Positions 53,688-62,332 of a DNA stretch of 64,000 nucleotides are shown here, piece by piece. Every line of letters starts with the position of its first letter. Within the stretch, counting starts at the first letter, position 1. The DNA comes from Neolewinella xylanilytica (lineage in GTDB: Bacteria > Bacteroidota > Bacteroidia > Chitinophagales > Saprospiraceae), in the NCBI RefSeq assembly GCF_002934605.1, contig NZ_PTJC01000005.1:1798001-1862000 (forward strand), written 5' to 3'. The notes under the pieces were generated by a model. It made no database searches and had not been told where the DNA came from. It worked only from the letters and a program-made list of their open reading frames with translations. Position numbers and translations under genes: made by a program.

Positions 53688-54062
53688 CTAAGCGATCGCG
53701 CTACCGATCAGGAAAAACATCACCAGCAACACGACGCATCCCGCGACGACCATGCGGGTCCGCTCCATGCGGGTCTGACTATCGCGGTGTGATTTCCTGA
53801 ACTGATTCAGCGGAGTTTCGGCTTCGCGGTTGATGCGGCAGGAGTAATCGTAATGATTGCCGCCCGTGTGGTCGATACTGACTTCGCAGAGTTCCTGATC
53901 GAGGAAAACGGTATAGGTTTTGGACTCACGGACGTCGAAGTCGATTTGAACAACCCGGTCGTTGCAGTGCAGTACCACGTGTTGCGTCTTGTCTCCATGA
54001 AAGAGACCAAGCGTATAGTGTGCACCTTGGTAGCCGGTTATGTTCCAGGAGAATTGTGGCAT
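53688..54062 (-). CDS. Tail-anchored small protein of unknown function
   Basis: 124 residues. The first about 85 residues are beta-rich (FSWNITGYQGAHYTLGLFHGDKTQHVVLHC, VVQIDFDVRESKTYTVFLD), followed by a polar linker and one C-terminal helix (VVAGCVVLLVMFFLIGSAIA). This suggests a cytoplasmic domain anchored by its tail. No family recognised. Confidence 0.6.
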   Translation of the reverse strand: MPQFSWNITGYQGAHYTLGLFHGDKTQHVVLHCNDRVVQIDFDVRESKTYTVFLDQELCEVSIDHTGGNHYDYSCRINREAETPLNQFRKSHRDSQTRMERTRMVVAGCVVLLVMFFLIGSAIA

Positions 54063-54174
54063 AGGGTGGACCGCAAATGCGGCATTAAGTTTCGAAAAGA
54101 AGGTACCGCCAAAATTTCACAAAAGCGAAATTTTAACTTCTTAAAGGCAATAACGTCGGCGGGAGCGCGGGGGT

Positions 54175-54942
54175 TTACTTAAGCTTGCCGGAGTCGAAGT
54201 CGGGCCATTTCCCGTCGATGCCTAGCAGCCGGAAGCGGGCGAACATTTCCTCCTTGTACCAACCCCGCTGGCGAGTGAGGCGAACGACCTCCTGGTGGTG
54301 CTCGCCGGCATAGGCGTAATCGGTCATGGCCCGCCCGGTCGCCCACACGCTGAAGGTGGCCTGCATGAAGACGGGATACTCCCCGATACCCAGACTCAGC
54401 AAGCGTGCCGGGTGATCGTACACCGAAGCACTGGTGCGGGGGACGTAGCGCCAGAAGTCAGGCAGTTTGGTCGGGTGGATGGTCGCCCGGGTGATAACGG
54501 CGACCGGTCCTTCGGCATCGTAGCTTCGGGGGTCGGGCAGGAAGGGCATCGTTCCGCCCCATTCCCCGTGCGCCATCGTGGGTTGCATCCGGAAGGTGAT
54601 CCGGTGATCGGTGTGCTCCCGCACTTCGGCGAACCAGTCGTTTTCGGCGAAGAAGCGGTCAGCCGCCCCTTCATCCGACCACTGCCCCAGCCAGGCGTAT
54701 ACCTTCCAGTTAGGACGCAGGCTAAAACCGTTTCCGCCACCGGAACCCATGAGGCGATAAAATTCCAGGCCCGGTACGTCCGTTAACCGTTGGTGTGCCC
54801 GTTGCATCTGAGTGAGCGCCCAAAAGCGGTCTGACAGGGCGGGGTAGTGCAATAGCGATAGGGTAGTGATGCCGGTTCGATTTAATAGACAAACTATACA
54901 CCTGCCCTTACCGTTCAAAAATAGTACCCGGAAGAGTGCCAC
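54175..54942 (-). CDS. CrtA-like (spheroidene monooxygenase family) heme protein
   Basis: 255 residues from a GTG at 54942. Family similarity begins only near residue 25 (ITTLSLLHYPALSDRFWALTQM), so the true start is uncertain. Matches to CrtA are strong through GLEFYRLMGSGGGNGFSLRPNW, the VYAWLGQWSDEGAADRFF dimeric alpha-beta-barrel segment, ATIHPTKLPDFWRYVP, and GIGEYPVFMQATFSVW. CrtA oxygenates acyclic carotenoids. No other carotenoid gene lies nearby, so the substrate here is open. It diverges from the alpha/beta-hydrolase gene with only 21 bp between. Confidence 0.75.
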   Translation of the reverse strand: MALFRVLFLNGKGRCIVCLLNRTGITTLSLLHYPALSDRFWALTQMQRAHQRLTDVPGLEFYRLMGSGGGNGFSLRPNWKVYAWLGQWSDEGAADRFFAENDWFAEVREHTDHRITFRMQPTMAHGEWGGTMPFLPDPRSYDAEGPVAVITRATIHPTKLPDFWRYVPRTSASVYDHPARLLSLGIGEYPVFMQATFSVWATGRAMTDYAYAGEHHQEVVRLTRQRGWYKEEMFARFRLLGIDGKWPDFDSGKLK

Positions 54943-54963
54943 CTAAATTGTAATTTTCCCCTC

Positions 54964-55746
54964 ATGGATTTGAAGATGAAAAAAGAGGGCAAGTTCGACT
55001 ACCTGGAAACGGGGGGCTCGGGCGAACCCATGCTTTTGTTACACGGACTGTTCGGGGGGCTCAGCAACTTCGGTGCCCAGATCGAGGCCTTCCGTGGCCG
55101 GTACAACGTCGTCATTCCTACCCTCCCCATCTTCTCCCTCCCGCTGCGCAAGGTTTCCCTGGCGGGGCTGGTTACGCATTTGGCGGACTTCGTAGAACAC
55201 AAGAACTTCGATCGCGTCCACCTGATGGGCAACAGCCTGGGTGGCCACGTCGGCATCCTTTTCGCCATCGACCACCCGGAATCCATCGCCAGCATCACGC
55301 TGACGGGTAGCAGCGGGCTCTTCGAAAGTGCCATGGGCAACAGCTTTCCCCCGCGGAATAACTACGAATTCATCAAGAAAAAGACCGAGAGCACCTTTTA
55401 CGATCCCGCTACCTCCTCGAAGGAGTTAGTGGACGAGGTCTACAATACGGTCAACGACCGGAACAAGGGGATCCGGATCGTTATGACCGCCAAATCCGCC
55501 GTACGCCATAATCTAGCGCACAAACTCGATGCCATCACGGCACCCACCTTGCTCGTCTGGGGGAACCAGGACACTATCACGCCCCCCTTCGTCGGCCAGC
55601 AGTTTCACGAGCTCATCGCCGATAGCGAACTCCACTTCATCGACAAATGCGCCCACGCCCCGATGATGGAACGCCCCCTGGAGTTCAACCGGATCATGAA
55701 TAATTTCCTGCAACGGGTGATGGAGCGGCAGCCCTCGGCGGCTTAG
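54964..55746 (+). CDS. Cytoplasmic alpha/beta hydrolase
   Basis: 260 residues, no signal. The triad is Ser91 (GNSLGG), Asp203 (WGNQDTITPP) and His231 (KCAHAPMMERP), with the oxyanion HGLFGG near residue 28. It belongs to the MhpC/haloalkane-dehalogenase-like branch, with a small lid (about 125-165). The substrate is unknown. It shares a 21-bp divergent spacer with the CrtA-like gene, so the two may be co-regulated. Confidence 0.85.
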   Translation: MDLKMKKEGKFDYLETGGSGEPMLLLHGLFGGLSNFGAQIEAFRGRYNVVIPTLPIFSLPLRKVSLAGLVTHLADFVEHKNFDRVHLMGNSLGGHVGILFAIDHPESIASITLTGSSGLFESAMGNSFPPRNNYEFIKKKTESTFYDPATSSKELVDEVYNTVNDRNKGIRIVMTAKSAVRHNLAHKLDAITAPTLLVWGNQDTITPPFVGQQFHELIADSELHFIDKCAHAPMMERPLEFNRIMNNFLQRVMERQPSAA

Positions 55747-55808
55747 ATCGCTAGTCGTCCGCCGACGGGTCCTGCCATTCTATTTCCGGATCGGTTCGGC
55801 AGACGAAC

Positions 55809-57311
55809 TTAGCGGGTGGCCAGGTCCGCGTTGACGATACCCCAACCGAAATCACCGGAGCGGCCGGGATACAGGCTGGAAGCCGCTTTCATCCGTTGCA
55901 GGACTTGCTCGCGGGTCTGACCGGGATTCGTTGCCCACACCAGAGCGGCAATTCCGGCCGTGGTGGCCGTGGCCGCACTGGAACCGCCTACGTAGCCCGG
56001 GGTGGCACCGTTGCGGCTCAGGGTGATGGTGGACCGGCCATTGTCCTCGCGGCGCTGCATGACGGCAACGAAATCCACCTCGCTACCGTCGTGACAGGTG
56101 TTGCAGCGAAGGTAGGGCGTACCGGTTTGGATGCCCGTCACTGCGACGGTTTCGTTCATGCTGGCGGGGAAGATGACGCCGTACCAGCTCGTCCAGCTGA
56201 GACTGGTGCCGGCGGCGGCCAGGATCATTTTTCCGCGATTGTGGGCATAGTAGACGCCATCCTTAACGGTACCGCTGCTGAATACGTCCCCGATCGACAT
56301 ACTGACGATCTGGGTGCCCGCATCCTGACCGGCAATAACCAGGGCGTCCTTCACCCCGCGTTTTTCCTTGCTGGCGTTGATGATGACGTCGCTGGTAGCC
56401 CGGATCGCCAGCAGGTCGCTTTTGTACGCTACGCCGACGGAACTCCCGGTGCCGGTGAGGGGAGCGGCCGCCAGTCCGGCCATCTGAGTGCCGTGGCCGC
56501 ACTGGTCGTCGGGCCCGTCGGTGCGGCTGCTCCACCAGCTGGGTTGGTATACCCCCAGTCGGGTAAGCTCGCGGCCGTTCCCGAAGTTTCCGTTCAGCCG
56601 GTCCTGCTCCGGGTAAGTTCCGGAATCGATGATGCAGATACCGATGTTGTCGCCCTGGCTCCGGGTCCAGGCCTGGGGAATCCCCATGGGCTCGTAGGTC
56701 CAGGAGACTTTTGCTCCCGGTGCTACGGTGTAGTAGTCTTCGCCGTCGAGGTTTGCGGCGGGAGCTCCGCTACAGCCGGAGTCCGAGCGGAACTCAATCT
56801 CTTCCGGGCTGTAGTTGCTCGGTTCCAGGTAGCGTACCTCCGGCCGGCGGCGGAATTCCGCCAGGACTCCCGGATGGAGGATTCGAACTTCCAGGATCGG
56901 TAGGACGCCATCTTCGGGTGCCACGAAGAGCTCCTCGTCCGTCGGGGCTTCCCCGGTCAGGCGTTCGGTGGCGGCGCGGAGGTCGGCGACCAGCCGATCG
57001 CGGGTCGTTTTCCACTCCCCGGCGGTCACCTCGATTTCGTGGATGCGGTCCGGCAGGTTTTCGAAGTCGGCGGGCTGGTAGCCCAGCACGGCTTCCCGGT
57101 CGCTCAGCGTCAGGGCCGACCACACCACCTGGTCGCTGGCATCATTCCAGTCGAAGACCCGGTCGGTCGTTTGAAGGTGGTCTTCCACCAGGGCGTTCAG
57201 CGCACTGCGGGTGAGGGGCTCGGTGGGGGCAGCCGTCGTTTCGATCCGGTCTTTTTCGCAACCGGTGACGGATAGCGCGAGTAGAAGCGCCAGAAGTAGT
57301 ATTCGCTGCAT
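55809..57311 (-). CDS. Subtilisin-like (S8) lipoprotein with embedded CxxCH
   Basis: 500 residues. The lipobox VTGC (Cys18) anchors it. A pro-region of about 180 residues precedes the S8 domain. The triad is Asp229 (CIIDSGTYP), His273 (GHGTQMAGLAAAP) and Ser445 (GGSSAATATTAGI). Position 369, where subtilisin has the oxyanion-hole Asn in AAAGN, is Thr here (AAAGTS). A CNTCH sequence (Cys403-His407) satisfies the c-type heme motif. Secreted or envelope protease activity is likely but the oxyanion change makes it less certain. No sorting domain. A copy of the GC-rich motif lies 21 bp upstream. Confidence 0.85.
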   Translation of the reverse strand: MQRILLLALLLALSVTGCEKDRIETTAAPTEPLTRSALNALVEDHLQTTDRVFDWNDASDQVVWSALTLSDREAVLGYQPADFENLPDRIHEIEVTAGEWKTTRDRLVADLRAATERLTGEAPTDEELFVAPEDGVLPILEVRILHPGVLAEFRRRPEVRYLEPSNYSPEEIEFRSDSGCSGAPAANLDGEDYYTVAPGAKVSWTYEPMGIPQAWTRSQGDNIGICIIDSGTYPEQDRLNGNFGNGRELTRLGVYQPSWWSSRTDGPDDQCGHGTQMAGLAAAPLTGTGSSVGVAYKSDLLAIRATSDVIINASKEKRGVKDALVIAGQDAGTQIVSMSIGDVFSSGTVKDGVYYAHNRGKMILAAAGTSLSWTSWYGVIFPASMNETVAVTGIQTGTPYLRCNTCHDGSEVDFVAVMQRREDNGRSTITLSRNGATPGYVGGSSAATATTAGIAALVWATNPGQTREQVLQRMKAASSLYPGRSGDFGWGIVNADLATR

Positions 57312-57743
57312 AGTGGAAGGTTGGTGTCTCTCTTGCGGCGGAGCGCAGGAGGATCGTATTTGTCCGAATTCGGTGGATGTTTGGATATTTGGTTTGAATG
57401 TAGGCTTTTGTTTTGGTTTTTTGATTTTGGATCTATTTTTATTCTTTTGGGAGGGATGTGTATCTCCTGACGTTTCACGTCGGTTTATGGGGTTTGACTG
57501 CGCGGTAGTCTGGTAAGGAGACCGCAGCGCGGTCTAACGTACATTGCCTGCAGTGCAACTGCGGGCAAAAGGTGCTCACCCCATCCCCGACCGCAGCGCG
57601 GTCGAACCCCCTCGGCAAGTACCGCACCACCGTCCGTAGTGGGGCCGGAGGACGGAGGGGAGCCGGGAGATGCCAGGGATTAATGGTTTGCTAAAATCCG
57701 TACCACGATTAGACGGTAAGGCCCGGGGGTGCGTTATTTGCGT
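57312..57743. other. Divergent intergenic region with hairpin cluster
   Basis: 432 bp between divergent genes. The GC-rich dispersed motif is at 57332-57353 (plus). An AT-rich stretch is at 57,355-57,450. Between 57496 and 57603 four short palindromes follow one another: GACTGCGCGGTAGTC, GACCGCAGCGCGGTC (57520), TGCC-GCAGT/ACTGC-GGCA (57545-57567) and again GACCGCAGCGCGGTC (57589). No gene is supported. Confidence 0.55.
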
Positions 57744-59435
57744 ATGGCTCGATTCCAACTCTGTTTACTGCTCGCAATTTTCGTCTGCACCTGCGCTTCG
57801 GCGCAAAACGCCGTATTGCCCCGCCCGAGTCGGGATTATTTCGCTTATCGCACTTTTACCCAGGCCGACAGCCTGCGCGGCACCCTGGGGCCCGCCCGCG
57901 CCAACTACGACGTAACCTACTACGAACTCCACCTCGACGTGGACCCCGTGGAGCAAATGATCGACGGCTACGTAGACATGGACTACCGCGTCACCGGGCC
58001 GTTGCCGTTGCTGCAACTCGACCTTTACGAAAATCTCGACATCGACCGGATCGAGCAGGGCGGCAATACCCTTCGCTATACCCGTAAGGGGAATGCCGTT
58101 TTCATCCAGCTACCGGCGGGTACGGAACCGGACACCATGACCCACCGGATGCGCATCCATTACGGCGGCAAACCCACCGAAGCGAAGAATGCCCCCTGGG
58201 ACGGCGGATTCGTGTGGGGGCTCGACCAGCGCAACCGCTACTGGGTAGGAGTGGCCTGCGAGGGCGACGGCGCCAGTCTCTGGTGGCCCAACAAGGATCA
58301 CTTAAGCGACGAGCCCGATAGTATGCTCATCAGCATCACCGTACCCGATCGGCTGTTCGTGGCCAGCAACGGCAACCTGCGGGAAGAAGTGGAGCTGGAA
58401 AACGAGCGGAAGAAGCGCTACGACTGGTTCGTCAGCTACCCGATTAACAACTACAACGTCTCGATCGGCATCGGCCACTACACCCACTTCTCCGATACCT
58501 ACCGGGCGTTCGACGGGGAAGAGCTCGAGCTCGATTATTACGTCATCGACTACAACCTCGCCAAAGCGCGCAAGCAGTTCAAGCAAGTGCACCCCATGCT
58601 GGAGGCGTATGAGCACTACTTCGGCAAATACCCATTCTGGGAGGACGGCTTCGCCCTCATCGAAACCCCCTACCTGGGCATGGAACACCAGAGCGGAATC
58701 GCCTACGGCAACCAGTACATGCGGGGCTACCTGGGCGGGTTGATTCCGGACGATATGGACTGGGACTACATCATCGTCCACGAAGCCGGCCACGAGTATT
58801 TCGGTAATTCCGTCAGCGTGGCCGACCATGCCGAAATGTGGGTGCACGAGAGCTTCACCACCTATATGGAAGCCCTCTACGTGGAATTTCACTACGGCGC
58901 CGATGCCGCCCGTAACTACCTGGAAACCCAGCGGCGGTTCGTAGCCAACGAGGAGCCGATGCTCGGTCCGCTAGGGGTCAACTTCACCGATTTCAAAAGC
59001 TCGGACCACTATTACAAAGGCGCCTGGATGCTACACACCCTACGGGCGGTCATCAACGACGACCCACTTTTCTTCGGCATGTTGCGCAGCTTCTATCAGG
59101 ATCATACGCGGAGCATTGTCGGCACGCAGGACGTGATCGATTATTTTAGCAGCTATAGCGGGATGGATCTGCAGTCCTTTTTTACCCAGTACCTGATGCA
59201 TCCTACCGTTCCCGTGCTGGAGATCCGGCAGACCGGCGAGGAGGTGGAATTCCGGCTGAGCGCCGACGTCCCCGGGCTGGCCATGCCCGTAGGCGTATAC
59301 ATCAAGGACGAGCCGGTGCGGCTGCTGACTACGGAAATCTGGCAGCCGATGGGTAATGGCTTCGGGTTGGACGACGTACGGATCGACGAATCGCGCTACC
59401 TAGTTGACCTCTCCCGCCAGCAACCGAAGCGGTAA
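57744..59435 (+). CDS. M1-family zinc aminopeptidase
   Basis: 563 residues from the ATG at 57744, which opens a signal peptide (cleavage ASAQ). The N-terminal beta domain is followed by the thermolysin-like domain: the exopeptidase motif appears as GMEHQ (about 312-316; usually GxMEN), zinc site HEAGH (His346, Glu347, His350), and the third ligand Glu369 in HESFTTYMEALY. It removes amino acids from peptide N-termini in the periplasm. It is shorter than full M1 proteins (no C-terminal helical ERAP domain). Its stop directly abuts the stop of the convergent DUF3109 gene. Confidence 0.9.
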   Translation: MARFQLCLLLAIFVCTCASAQNAVLPRPSRDYFAYRTFTQADSLRGTLGPARANYDVTYYELHLDVDPVEQMIDGYVDMDYRVTGPLPLLQLDLYENLDIDRIEQGGNTLRYTRKGNAVFIQLPAGTEPDTMTHRMRIHYGGKPTEAKNAPWDGGFVWGLDQRNRYWVGVACEGDGASLWWPNKDHLSDEPDSMLISITVPDRLFVASNGNLREEVELENERKKRYDWFVSYPINNYNVSIGIGHYTHFSDTYRAFDGEELELDYYVIDYNLAKARKQFKQVHPMLEAYEHYFGKYPFWEDGFALIETPYLGMEHQSGIAYGNQYMRGYLGGLIPDDMDWDYIIVHEAGHEYFGNSVSVADHAEMWVHESFTTYMEALYVEFHYGADAARNYLETQRRFVANEEPMLGPLGVNFTDFKSSDHYYKGAWMLHTLRAVINDDPLFFGMLRSFYQDHTRSIVGTQDVIDYFSSYSGMDLQSFFTQYLMHPTVPVLEIRQTGEEVEFRLSADVPGLAMPVGVYIKDEPVRLLTTEIWQPMGNGFGLDDVRIDESRYLVDLSRQQPKR

Positions 59436-60002
59436 TCAGGGCCGATCCACGGCGGCGGCCAGTTCGTCGTACCATTCCGCCCCGTATTTCCGGATAAGCG
59501 CCGGGCGGGCAAATTCGAAGATGCGAATGCGTTCTCGGGCCCCGCGGCTGCAGGCGGCGCTGCAGATGTCCCACACGTCGTAGTTAAGGGCTTCGAAACC
59601 CGTCTGGGGATTCTTTTTCACCCGAATGGGGTAGAGGTGGCAACTGATCGGCTTTTTCCAGGCGATGGCCCCATCGTTGTAAGCCTGCTCGATACCGCAC
59701 TGGGCGGTACCGGTGGCGTCGAGGGTCATATAGGCGCAGGCGGCACCGTCCACGAGGGGGGTATCGGTACTTTGCCCGTTGCGGACGTACTTGCCCTGCT
59801 CGTCGATGGCGGCTCGCCCCGCGTCGGTGAGGTAGGGGGAGACGGCGGCGTAGATTTCCTCCAGTATCGGTAGTTCTTCCGCTTCCAACGGAGCGCCGTA
59901 GTCACCCTCCCAACAACAGGCGCCCTTACAGGCGGTCAGATTGCAGGCAAAGTGCTCGTCGGTGACGTCGTCGCTGACCAGGATGGAGCCGATGATGTAC
60001 AT
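59436..60002 (-). CDS. DUF3109 family cysteine-rich protein
   Basis: 188 residues from the ATG at 60002 (MYIIGSILVSDDV). The cysteine pattern CNLTACKGACCWEG, then CAYM, QCGIE, SCHLYPIRV and CSAAC is the DUF3109 signature and may bind an Fe-S cluster or zinc; this is inference. The family is typical of Bacteroidota and of unknown function. The promoter TACCTTTG at 60031-60024 excludes the earlier ATG at 60026. The gene is divergent from the flippase. Confidence 0.85.
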   Translation of the reverse strand: MYIIGSILVSDDVTDEHFACNLTACKGACCWEGDYGAPLEAEELPILEEIYAAVSPYLTDAGRAAIDEQGKYVRNGQSTDTPLVDGAACAYMTLDATGTAQCGIEQAYNDGAIAWKKPISCHLYPIRVKKNPQTGFEALNYDVWDICSAACSRGARERIRIFEFARPALIRKYGAEWYDELAAAVDRP

Positions 60003-60023
60003 ACGGGTAGTAATTTCGGAGGA

Positions 60024-60031
60024 CAAAGGTA
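60024..60031 (-). promoter_or_regulatory. -7 promoter element of the DUF3109 gene (TACCTTTG)
   Basis: Exact TAnnTTTG match on the minus strand, 21 bp before the ATG at 60002. On the other strand the flippase GTG at 60090 is preceded at 3 bp by TACCTTGC, a related element that would give a leaderless message. Confidence 0.6.
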
Positions 60032-60089
60032 CGCAACCCCGGTACCAAGCCGGGGGCGACCATCGTTGAATTGCGTCCTACCTTGCAGC

Positions 60090-61583
60090 GTGTCGTTAAA
60101 GAAACTTTCCGGTGAAACCCTCGTCTACGGGTTAAGCAGCATCCTCGGTCGGCTGCTCACCTTCGTATTGGTCACCCCGTTCATCACCCGCGTACTGTCG
60201 GAGGGAGAGGTCGGTGAGGTCGGCAATCTGATGTTTTGGACCGCCTTTCTCATCGCGCTGCTGGTGTTCCGGATGGACACGGCCGTCTTCCGTTTTGCCA
60301 GTCGCGGCGATTACGATCCTCGGGAGGTCTTCCGGCAGAGCCAGCGCGTCGTGATGCTGATGACGGGCCTGATCATCGGGCCGCTGTTGCTCTTTTCCGA
60401 TGGCGTAGCGGAACTGCTGGATGCGCCCCGGGCCACTGTCTACGTTCGCCTGGTCCTGCTTACCGTGGCCTTCGACGCGCTCAGTGCCGTTCCCCTGGCG
60501 CGCCTGCGGTTGCAGCAGCGGTCCTGGTTTTTCGTGGGGGTGAACCTCGGCAACGTAGTCATTAACATTGCGCTGATTTATTACCTGCTGGCTTATTTGC
60601 CCGCTTCCGCCCCGGAACGTTTCATCGGTTCCTTCAAAGTCGGCTACTACCTGATCGCGATCGCGGTAGCCGCCGGCTTGCGGTACCTGGTCCTTTTGTT
60701 GGACGGACTGTTCGGGTCCGGCAGCCGGGCGGAGCCGGAACCCGACGTCCTGGATCGGATTCCCGAGCCGACGCCCCCCCCGGGCGCTCCGCCGCTCGGG
60801 CGGTTGTTTAGCTACAGTCTCCCGCTGACGGTGGTTTCCATTGCCGGCATTGCCAACAGCCTGGTCGGTCCCACCCTCCTCTCGGGCCAGCCGGTCGGGG
60901 CCGGCTACTTCACCGCCGCCCTGCGGATGGCGGTGTTTCTCAATCTGTTCATTACGGCTTACCAGTACGCGGCCGAACCCTTTTTCTTCCGGCAGTCGGG
61001 CCGCGACCTGGAGACCGCCGACCGAACCATCTACGCCGACGCCATGCGCGCCTACGGGATCGTCGGGACCCTGGCCAGCGTGGGAATTTTGCTTGGCCTG
61101 CCCTGGTTGCAGTTCTTCATCGGGGCGGACGTACGCCCCGGACTCGAGGTGCTGCCGATCCTGCTCGCGGCCAATTTCCTGTTTGGTATCTATAGCAACC
61201 TGAGCATCGCCTACAAGCTGACCGATCAGACCTTGCTCGGTGGCCTTATCGCGGTGGCCGGGTCGCTGTTTGCCGTCGTCGGCCCGCTGCCCTTCATTGC
61301 CCGCTACGGCATTTATGCGCCGGCGGTGGGCATGCTGGCCTGCTTCCTCCTCATGTGCGTCCTGGCGTATTTCGTTTCCCGCAAATACTTCCCCGTCCGC
61401 TATCCTTTCGGTCGCATCTTACTGTACGTGGTGCTTGCGATCGCCGTCTGCCTGTTGGGTGCCCTGTCCGAGGCGATGTGGTGGCGCATCCTCCTGATGC
61501 TGGTTGCCGTGGGCGGCATCGGTCTCCTGGAGCGGCGCTGGCTCGTTCGTACATTTGGGCGCGGGGCCGCAGGTGCAACGTAA
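60090..61583 (+). CDS. Polysaccharide flippase (MOP/Wzx-type)
   Basis: 497 residues from the GTG at 60090; the open frame further upstream overlaps the DUF3109 gene and its promoter and is not used. The start VSLKKLSGETLVYGLSSILGR is the usual Wzx N-terminus. About 12-14 membrane helices follow. Members move lipid-linked sugars or peptidoglycan precursors across the inner membrane. A poorly conserved loop (about 215-235, RAEPEPDVLD) separates the two halves. The SGNH gene follows 13 bp downstream, and a copy of the GC-rich motif overlaps its stop (61555-61582). Confidence 0.87.
   Translation: MSLKKLSGETLVYGLSSILGRLLTFVLVTPFITRVLSEGEVGEVGNLMFWTAFLIALLVFRMDTAVFRFASRGDYDPREVFRQSQRVVMLMTGLIIGPLLLFSDGVAELLDAPRATVYVRLVLLTVAFDALSAVPLARLRLQQRSWFFVGVNLGNVVINIALIYYLLAYLPASAPERFIGSFKVGYYLIAIAVAAGLRYLVLLLDGLFGSGSRAEPEPDVLDRIPEPTPPPGAPPLGRLFSYSLPLTVVSIAGIANSLVGPTLLSGQPVGAGYFTAALRMAVFLNLFITAYQYAAEPFFFRQSGRDLETADRTIYADAMRAYGIVGTLASVGILLGLPWLQFFIGADVRPGLEVLPILLAANFLFGIYSNLSIAYKLTDQTLLGGLIAVAGSLFAVVGPLPFIARYGIYAPAVGMLACFLLMCVLAYFVSRKYFPVRYPFGRILLYVVLAIAVCLLGALSEAMWWRILLMLVAVGGIGLLERRWLVRTFGRGAAGAT
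61550..61557 (+). promoter_or_regulatory. Possible internal -7 element (TACATTTG)
   Basis: TACATTTG fits TAnnTTTG and lies in the last codons of the flippase gene, 39 bp before the SGNH ATG. It could allow separate expression of the SGNH gene. Confidence 0.4.
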
Positions 61584-61596
61584 ATCAAGAAAACCG

Positions 61597-62271
61597 ATGA
61601 ACCTATTCCGTTCTTTTACCGGCCTGCTGCTGGTGTTTTTCCTGGCCGGTTGCCAGCCTCCGCTCGCCAAGCGGAATATCCTGGTGATCGGAGACAGCAA
61701 CGCCGCCGCCGCCGACGGTTGGGTTTTTCAGCTCCAGCGCATGCGCAACCGGGGCCCGCTGGTCAACACTGCCCTGTCCGGCAACACCTTCGGCTTCACC
61801 GACAACGGCAACCGCGACCGCAACACCCTGGAAAACCTGACGGTCTACCTCCGCCGCGGCTACGCGGAAATGGGGGGGATCGACGAAATCCTGATAGGCC
61901 TCGGCACCAACGACTGTAAAGACCAATTCAGCGACCGGGAAGCCGAGGTCGTCACCAACCTGGAGGAAGTCCTTACCCGCATCCGCCGCTTCTTCGACGA
62001 GCGGGGGCAGGATTTTCCCCGCATCGTATTACTCACTCCGCCGCCAGTGGCCGGTAACGAGGTAGTGAGTGCGGAATTTCAGGGCGCGCGGGATTGCACG
62101 GCGGCCCTGAGCGGGACACTGCGCACGATCGCCACCCGGGAGGGCTTTTGCCTCGTCGACTGGCAGGAGCGACCGGGCGATGAAATCCTGGTCCACAGCG
62201 AAGACGGGATCCACTTCAACCGGGAGGGCTATCAGTTGCTGGCCCGGCAGGTGGTGCGTAGTTGTTACTGA
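61597..62271 (+). CDS. SGNH/GDSL hydrolase lipoprotein
   Basis: 224 residues from the ATG at 61597. Lipobox LAGC (Cys19). Block I is IGDSNAAAADG (Ser34), block III GLGTNDCKDQF, and block V DGIHFNREGY (Asp-His). The fold is an SGNH esterase. Placed behind a flippase, it may deacetylate an envelope polysaccharide, but this is inference. Start codons upstream lie inside the flippase gene. Confidence 0.85.
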   Translation: MNLFRSFTGLLLVFFLAGCQPPLAKRNILVIGDSNAAAADGWVFQLQRMRNRGPLVNTALSGNTFGFTDNGNRDRNTLENLTVYLRRGYAEMGGIDEILIGLGTNDCKDQFSDREAEVVTNLEEVLTRIRRFFDERGQDFPRIVLLTPPPVAGNEVVSAEFQGARDCTAALSGTLRTIATREGFCLVDWQERPGDEILVHSEDGIHFNREGYQLLARQVVRSCY

Positions 62272-62332
62272 TCGCCCGGTCCACCAAATTGCCGGGAGCA
62301 GGCATCTGAGGGGTAGTCAATACCCTTACACC

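Noticed and set aside
57197..57478. 93-codon minus-strand frame rich in Lys/Asn in the AT-rich spacer
   Set aside because: Overlaps the subtilase signal-peptide region and the GC-rich motif; no domain or ribosome site.
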